Under the pieces are notes generated by a model. The model made no database searches. It was given only the letters and a program-made list of their open reading frames with translations, and was not told the DNA's origin. Both the position numbers and the translations under genes were made by a program. From positions 1,240,001 through 1,304,000 of the forward strand of contig NZ_JBJXRG010000001.1 in assembly GCF_046254955.1 (NCBI RefSeq): 64,000 bases of DNA, in the 5' to 3' direction. Positions 59,383 through 64,000 of the stretch are shown one piece after another. The stretch comes from Qipengyuania_C sp046254955 (GTDB lineage Bacteria > Pseudomonadota > Alphaproteobacteria > Sphingomonadales > Sphingomonadaceae). How positions within the stretch are numbered: position 1 is the stretch's first letter; each line of letters starts with the position of its first letter.

Positions 59383-60258
59383 TCAACGCGTCGGCAGAAG
59401 GAGGTTCTGTTGGCGCGCCTCGCGGATTGAGTCCCGCAGGAGCTGTGCCGCAGGTGACAGGCTCGCGGCTTCCAGCATGGACGTTTCGATGTCCGGCAAT
59501 GCGGGCAATATGGCAGGGTCGAGGACAACAAGGTCGGGCGGCACCATTTCAAGCGGCAGAGGTGCAATCCCCAACCCGGCGCGCAGCGCGGCAAGGTTGC
59601 CTGCCAGCGAACCGCTACTGAAGGCGATCCGCCAGCCGCGCCCTTGCTGGTCGAGCAGCTTTGTAGCGAGGTCGCGCAGGACGCAAGGGCGAGGCGCGCA
59701 GACCAGCGACACCTGTTCTTCTGGGTTCGGTATCATCGCATCTTTCGCGGTGACCCAAGCCAAATCCTCGTGCAGCACGGTCTCTCCCTCTCCGGCACCA
59801 GGTCGCCGCTTGAACAGGACCAAATCAAGTTCGCCGGCATCGAACCGCTCCAGGATAGGCAAGGTCAGTTCGCAGGTTACCTCAAGCGAAATGCGCGGGT
59901 GGGCGCGGACGAATTCGGCCAGAAGCCCGGGCAAGTGCGTCGAGGCGAAGTCTTCGGGTACACCAAGCCTCACGGCGCCTGCAATTTCCGGGAGAGCTGC
60001 GCTCGCCGCCAGCTCCCTGTGCATCGCCAGAAGCTGACGCGCGCGGTCGATCAACCGCTCTCCCGCCGGGGTTAGTCCAACCTGCCGCGTTCGCCTGTCG
60101 AGCAATTGGACGCCGAGTTGGTCCTCAAGTCGTTTCACCTGGAGCGATACCGCCGACTGCCCCCGGCCGAGCCGCTGAGATGCCGCAGTAAAACCGCCGC
60201 AATCCGCCACGGTGACAAATGCTCGCAGGCAAGAGGGATCGAGATCGGCTGTAGGCAC
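59383..60258 (-). CDS. LysR-family transcriptional regulator
   Basis: A 291-aa LTTR. N-terminal HTH: LRAFVTVADCGGFTAASQRLGRGQSAVSLQVKRLEDQLGVQLLDR; the effector-binding domain follows with GAVRLGVPEDFAS and AALRAGLGIAPLP. GTG at 60258 is preferred over TTG at 60288 because it leaves the inverted repeat at 60260-60296 in non-coding DNA and starts with the usual short lead-in to the HTH. Divergent from the isocitrate dehydrogenase gene, its likely target. Confidence 0.88.
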   Translation of the reverse strand: MPTADLDPSCLRAFVTVADCGGFTAASQRLGRGQSAVSLQVKRLEDQLGVQLLDRRTRQVGLTPAGERLIDRARQLLAMHRELAASAALPEIAGAVRLGVPEDFASTHLPGLLAEFVRAHPRISLEVTCELTLPILERFDAGELDLVLFKRRPGAGEGETVLHEDLAWVTAKDAMIPNPEEQVSLVCAPRPCVLRDLATKLLDQQGRGWRIAFSSGSLAGNLAALRAGLGIAPLPLEMVPPDLVVLDPAILPALPDIETSMLEAASLSPAAQLLRDSIREARQQNLLLPTR

Positions 60259-60259
60259 T

Positions 60260-60296
60260 ATTGATAATCTTAATAGATTTCGTTCCAATTATCAAT
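60260..60296. promoter_or_regulatory. Inverted repeat in the LysR/icd intergenic region
   Basis: ATTGATAAT (60260-60268) and its exact complement ATTATCAAT (60288-60296), separated by 19 bases. AT-rich, in the divergent intergenic region as expected for a LysR-type box (T-N11-A patterns are present). Binding is inferred. Confidence 0.55.
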
Positions 60297-60354
60297 TTCC
60301 ATAAATCCGCCGTGCTCACTAGATCGGCTGCAACAGCAATCAGGAGCATTTCTC

Positions 60355-61860
60355 ATGGCCACAATTCCCGCAGTTTTCGAGCAGCCGTCGCCGTCTTCCC
60401 CATCTTTACCTGCGCTTGTCCCGACCATAGCGATCGCTCATGGTGATGGGATCGGCCCGGAGATCATGGATGCCGCGCTGCGCGTCCTCGAAGACGCCGG
60501 AGCGGAATTCCAGGCTGTGCCGATTTCGGTTGGCGAGGAGGTCTATCGCGCCGGGTATTCCTCGGGCATTTCCGACGAGGCGTGGGACGTGCTTGCCGAC
60601 GCCGATGCCTTGTTCAAGGGGCCCATCACCACTCCGTTGGGTTCTGGCTACAAGAGCTTGAACGTCACCCTTCGCAAGACGCTCGGCCTATTTGCCAATG
60701 TCCGGCCTTGCCGCTCGCTTGCACCTTCGGTCTCCACGCTCCACCCCGAGCTCGACATCGTGATCGTGCGCGAGAACGAAGAGGATCTCTACGCAGGCAT
60801 TGAACATCGCCAGACGCACGATGTGTACCAATGCCTGAAACTGGTGAGCCGGCCGGGATGCGAGCGCATTGTGCGCCACGCTTTCGAATACGCAAAGGCG
60901 AACGGACGCAAGAAGGTTACCTGCTTCACCAAGAGCAACATCATGAAGCTCACCGATGGGCTCTTCCAGCAGGTGTTCACCGAGATCGGCGAAGAATATC
61001 CCGAGATCGAGCAGGATCACATGATCATCGATATCGCCTCGGCGCGACTGGCAGCTCGGCCGCAAGACTTTGACGTGATCGTGACCAGCAATCTGTATGG
61101 CGATATTGTTTCCGACATCGCCGCCGAGCTGACCGGATCGGTCGGGCTGGGCGCGTCTGCCAATATCGGCGAACGGTTGTCCATGTTCGAGGCAATCCAC
61201 GGTTCGGCCCCCGATATCGCGGGCAATGGTATCGCCAATCCATCAGGCCTGATCCTGGCCGGCGTTATGATGCTGACGCACCTCGGGCAGGGCAAGACCG
61301 CTGCGCGCATTCATAATGCCTGGCTGCGCACAATCGAGGATGGCCTGCATCCGGGCGATATCTATCGCGAAGGTTCATCGAAGGAGCGTCTGGGCACGGA
61401 AGCTTTCGCCGACGCGGTCATCGAGCGGCTGGGAAGCAAGCCGCAGACTTTCACTCCGGTGGATTACGAAGACGTGGCGCCGATCCCGGACCGGGCACAA
61501 GAGACTCCGGCTCCGCGGAATCGCGCACAGCGAAAACTAGAAGGCATTGATGTCTTCGTCATGAGCGAAGCTGACCCTGAAACGCTAGCCCGTGACTTGC
61601 AGGTAGCGACGGCAGGGCTGATACCGCTTCAGATGATCACCAATCGCGGCGTCAAGGTATGGCCCAAAGGCAATCCCGCGACATTCTGCACCGATCACTG
61701 GCGCTGCCGTTTCCAGCCGCAAGGGCATCTTTCGCTCAACAAGCCGATGATCGTCGAAATTCAGCGCAGGCTTGCGGCTGCGGGCATCGATTTCATCAAG
61801 ACCGAACAACTTTACAGCTTCGATGGTGAAGCGGGCTATTCACTCGGGCAAGGTCAATAG
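60355..61860 (+). CDS. Isocitrate dehydrogenase, Thermus-type with C-terminal extension
   Basis: A 501-aa member of the isocitrate/isopropylmalate dehydrogenase family. Visible motifs: HGDGIGPEIMDAALRVL, LFKGPITTPLGSGYKSLNVTLRKTLGLFANVRPCRS with the substrate arginines, IVRENEEDLYAGIEH, and GSAPDIAGNGIANPSG. After about residue 345 there is an extra domain of roughly 140 residues, as in Thermus thermophilus ICDH (about 496 aa). Cofactor preference cannot be read safely. A LysR gene is divergent, suggesting regulation unlike a constitutive TCA-cycle gene. Confidence 0.88.
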   Translation: MATIPAVFEQPSPSSPSLPALVPTIAIAHGDGIGPEIMDAALRVLEDAGAEFQAVPISVGEEVYRAGYSSGISDEAWDVLADADALFKGPITTPLGSGYKSLNVTLRKTLGLFANVRPCRSLAPSVSTLHPELDIVIVRENEEDLYAGIEHRQTHDVYQCLKLVSRPGCERIVRHAFEYAKANGRKKVTCFTKSNIMKLTDGLFQQVFTEIGEEYPEIEQDHMIIDIASARLAARPQDFDVIVTSNLYGDIVSDIAAELTGSVGLGASANIGERLSMFEAIHGSAPDIAGNGIANPSGLILAGVMMLTHLGQGKTAARIHNAWLRTIEDGLHPGDIYREGSSKERLGTEAFADAVIERLGSKPQTFTPVDYEDVAPIPDRAQETPAPRNRAQRKLEGIDVFVMSEADPETLARDLQVATAGLIPLQMITNRGVKVWPKGNPATFCTDHWRCRFQPQGHLSLNKPMIVEIQRRLAAAGIDFIKTEQLYSFDGEAGYSLGQGQ

Positions 61861-61862
61861 AC

Positions 61863-63359
61863 TCAGGTGGCAGTGCCAGCCTGGCGGCCGAAGGCTAGGC
61901 TGGCTTTTCTGCCGAACACCAGAAGGTTTGTGAGCAAGGCCACCACTACCGACGAGAAAAGCACGAACAGCATCACATCGATATAATGCACCCAGGGCAG
62001 GCCGATCGTCGCATACCAGCTCACCCCGCCGAAGTTCTCCGGCACGTATAGGTAGAAGGTATGGAACGCGTAGATCGAAAAGCCCCATACTAGGCCGGCA
62101 ACGGCCGCCCGCGCATCCATGTTGCGGAACATCAGCGCCGAGATAAATGCCGAAAGGATCGGCATGGAGAGCAGGCCATTGAGTTCCTGCAGCAGGTTGA
62201 TGATGCTCTCTGCCCCGGCGTAGATCGGAACCAGCGCGATGGAGACCAGCATGGCGAGTATGCCGACGATGCGGTTGAGGCGCTTCACGTCGACCTTGGG
62301 GTTGATGAAGCGGCGATGGAAGTCCACCGACCAAAGCGTGATCGTGGCGTTCATCACTGCAGAATAGGTCGTCAGTACAGCCGCCGCGATCATCGCGGCA
62401 AACATGCCGCTGGTCCAGCTGGGCAGCACTTCGCCGACGACCATCGCGTAGGCCCGGTCGTCGACATCGCCGAACAGCTTGAAAGCGACGATGCCTGGTA
62501 TGACCACGATCGGCGGCACGATCAGCACGCGGATGATGGCCGCTGCAATCACGCCCTTTTGCGCTTCCTTCACATTGGGTGCGGCGAGCGCCTTCTGCGT
62601 GATGTTCTGGTTGGTCGACCAGTAGAAAATCTGGATAAAGAGCATGCCGGTGAACAGCGTGTGGAACGGAATCGGGCTATCGAGCGAGCCAATCATCGTG
62701 AGGCGCTCTTCGGGCACACCTGTCGTGATATCCCAGCCGACCGCTTGCATGGCTAGGAATACGACGACCAAAGCGAGCGCCAGTATGCCGACTCCGGCGT
62801 AGGTATCGAGCACGGCCACCGCGCGCAGCCCGCCAAGGATCGCATAGGCTGCGCCCACCGCCGCAAAGATCGCGGCAATAGCAGTAACCGATGCCTCGAC
62901 CCCGAACAGCGTCTGCATGAAGAGCGCGCCCGAGTAGATCACTGCTGGTAGGTAGATCGCGAAATTGCCGAACAGGAACAGGCCAGAGATGACGGTGCGG
63001 ATGCTTGCCCCGCTATAGCGCTTCTCGAGCAGCTGGGTGATCGTGGTGCATTCGTTGCGATAGTAGATCGGCACAAACACAAAGGCGAGCAGCATCAGGC
63101 CGATAAATCCGGCCAGTTCCCACCAGGCAAGCAGCATCATCTGGTTGCCGTTCATCCCGACAAGCTGGTCGGTCGAGAGGTTGGTGAGGGTGATCGCGCC
63201 CGCAACGAAGAACCATGACAGGCCTCCGCCTGCGAGGAAGATCTCCCGGTCTGCCGAAGCGTGGCTGGCGGCGCGCGCAGCAGCGACCTTGCGCCATGTC
63301 AGCACAGCCAGGATGACCATCAAGGCCAGGAAAACTGCGACCTGGACGAAATTGATCAC
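61863..63359 (-). CDS. Solute:sodium symporter (SSS family)
   Basis: A 498-aa membrane protein with about 14 helices of the LeuT-fold SSS family (SLC5-like). Recognisable: FLAGGGLSWFFVAGAITLTNLSTDQLVGMNG in the first helices and a core close to bacterial sodium/sugar transporters such as vSGLT (YWSTNQNITQKALAA, GIVAFKLFGD). The start is GTG at 63359 with GGGAGG upstream. It is divergent from an alpha-galactosidase, so a galactoside or galactose is the likely cargo. Convergent with the isocitrate dehydrogenase gene with two bases between stops. Confidence 0.88.
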   Translation of the reverse strand: MINFVQVAVFLALMVILAVLTWRKVAAARAASHASADREIFLAGGGLSWFFVAGAITLTNLSTDQLVGMNGNQMMLLAWWELAGFIGLMLLAFVFVPIYYRNECTTITQLLEKRYSGASIRTVISGLFLFGNFAIYLPAVIYSGALFMQTLFGVEASVTAIAAIFAAVGAAYAILGGLRAVAVLDTYAGVGILALALVVVFLAMQAVGWDITTGVPEERLTMIGSLDSPIPFHTLFTGMLFIQIFYWSTNQNITQKALAAPNVKEAQKGVIAAAIIRVLIVPPIVVIPGIVAFKLFGDVDDRAYAMVVGEVLPSWTSGMFAAMIAAAVLTTYSAVMNATITLWSVDFHRRFINPKVDVKRLNRIVGILAMLVSIALVPIYAGAESIINLLQELNGLLSMPILSAFISALMFRNMDARAAVAGLVWGFSIYAFHTFYLYVPENFGGVSWYATIGLPWVHYIDVMLFVLFSSVVVALLTNLLVFGRKASLAFGRQAGTAT

Positions 63360-63495
63360 TCGCTTACCCTCCCAGCAACCTTATTGACTAAAAGTTGAAT
63401 AAGGGCAACCATTGACGATCACCGTGTCGGGCAACACAGTTTGGCCCTTCAAACTTACAACATGCTGTCCGGCAAGCAGTAGGCGAAGGGAAGTG

Positions 63496-64000
63496 ATGCA
63501 GTCCAGCAATCATAACGGCCACCTTTCGCTGCGGGCGGGTGGCGCGCTGATCGTGGTGAAAGCTGCAACCGGCGAGCGCCTGCAGGTTCTTTATGGGGGT
63601 CCCGACCTGCCGGGCGCCTCAGCGGAAGAGCTGGAAGAACTGGCCGAGCGCCAGCATGCCCCGGGTGGGCCCGAGCAGCCGATTGCACCCTCATGGCTCA
63701 ACTGCATCGGCACGGGGAATCCCTCGCCGCCCGGGCTTCTCGCGCATTGCGCCGGTAATCACTGGGCACTCGATCCGCGCGTCACAGAGGTCTTCGAGCG
63801 CGAAGACCTCTACCGTATCACGACCGTGGATGAACCGACCGGTTTGACACTGCACCACATTATCAACCGGACAGGCGACAGCGGGGTGATCCAGTTCGTG
63901 ACAATGATCGAGAATGCGGGCGAAGAACCGCTCTCGCTCGAATGGTGCGCTGCCGTCTGCCTGCCGCTTGATCCTCGTCTGACGCGCTTGACGAGTTTTA
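63496..64000 (+). CDS. Alpha-galactosidase (GH36-like), N-terminal part, cut by window end
   Basis: The frame is open from ATG at 63496 to the last base of the window, giving 168 codons. GAAGGG at 63485-63490 is the ribosome-binding site. The visible region matches the N-terminal beta-supersandwich domain of GH36 alpha-galactosidases: LQVLYGGPDLPG, LLAHCAGNHWALDPRVTEVFER, then LTLHHIINRTGDSGVIQFVTMIENAGEEPLSLEW. The catalytic barrel lies beyond the window, so the catalytic Asp residues cannot be checked. Divergent from the SSS transporter. Confidence 0.82.
   Translation, partial: MQSSNHNGHLSLRAGGALIVVKAATGERLQVLYGGPDLPGASAEELEELAERQHAPGGPEQPIAPSWLNCIGTGNPSPPGLLAHCAGNHWALDPRVTEVFEREDLYRITTVDEPTGLTLHHIINRTGDSGVIQFVTMIENAGEEPLSLEWCAAVCLPLDPRLTRLTSF

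Overview
The window is a high-GC chromosomal segment from an alphaproteobacterium, most likely a marine member of the Sphingomonadales close to Erythrobacteraceae. I base this on the gene set: an FzlA-like GST, ExoD, an SDHAF4/DUF1674 protein, a zinc-ribbon/DUF3426 protein, HflKC with a Gly-rich HflK, a NodT-type outer-membrane lipoprotein, an alpha-type PlsC, DUF3604 and GH42. No database search was possible, so the genus is inferred. Most of it is ordinary core chromosome. No transposase, integrase, CRISPR array, rRNA or phage gene was found.

Layout. 0-6.2 kb: 3' part of dnaB, a PLD enzyme, rpoZ with a terminator, a DUF3667 membrane protein and ftsH. 6.3-7.3 kb: a TetR/DUF1761 pair with two tandem dyads. 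7.3-11.1 kb: DUF3604 lipoprotein, PpiC-type isomerase and HupE/UreJ-like membrane protein as one operon. 11.1-17.3 kb: ExoD, an aldehyde dehydrogenase, an alpha-methylacyl-CoA racemase with its triad intact, a CpcT/CpeT-like protein overlapping it, and a GH42 beta-galactosidase. 17.3-23.5 kb: a TPR-GGDEF-EAL protein, a subtilisin autotransporter with heptad repeats, and tRNA-Leu(GAG).

23.7-29.5 kb: zinc-ribbon protein divergent from a tightly coupled ftsE-ftsX-ydcF-like-plsC run. An AT-rich insert of about 0.5 kb then separates plsC from a MOSC gene. The insert is flanked by a 22-bp direct repeat that re-creates the plsC 3' end, and it carries one unrecognised gene. 29.6-35.6 kb: hisC-tyrA divergent from metX-metW, two small secreted proteins, fzlA and msrB. 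35.7-42.7 kb: PBP1A, and the envelope quality-control set hflK-hflC-degP divergent from mrp. 42.6-47.5 kb: mrp overlaps an orphan molybdenum hydroxylase subunit, which overlaps hemH; a cytochrome P450 follows behind a perfect palindrome.

47.5-53.9 kb: SDHAF4-like protein, rsmB, DM13 protein, a possible AfsA-like hotdog protein, msrA, an exported methyltransferase coupled to a lipoprotein, aguB, folK and tRNA-Lys(UUU). 54.0-59.1 kb: a four-gene DevBCA/TolC-like exporter divergent from its probable TetR regulator, with tandem dyads between them. 59.4-64.0 kb: a LysR regulator divergent from a Thermus-type isocitrate dehydrogenase, then an SSS-family transporter divergent from an alpha-galactosidase cut by the window end.

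The strongest unusual signals are the plsC/MOSC insert, the heptad-repeat protease, the DUF3604 operon, the CpcT-like/racemase coupling, the mrp-molybdoenzyme-hemH overlap, and three palindromic operator regions.
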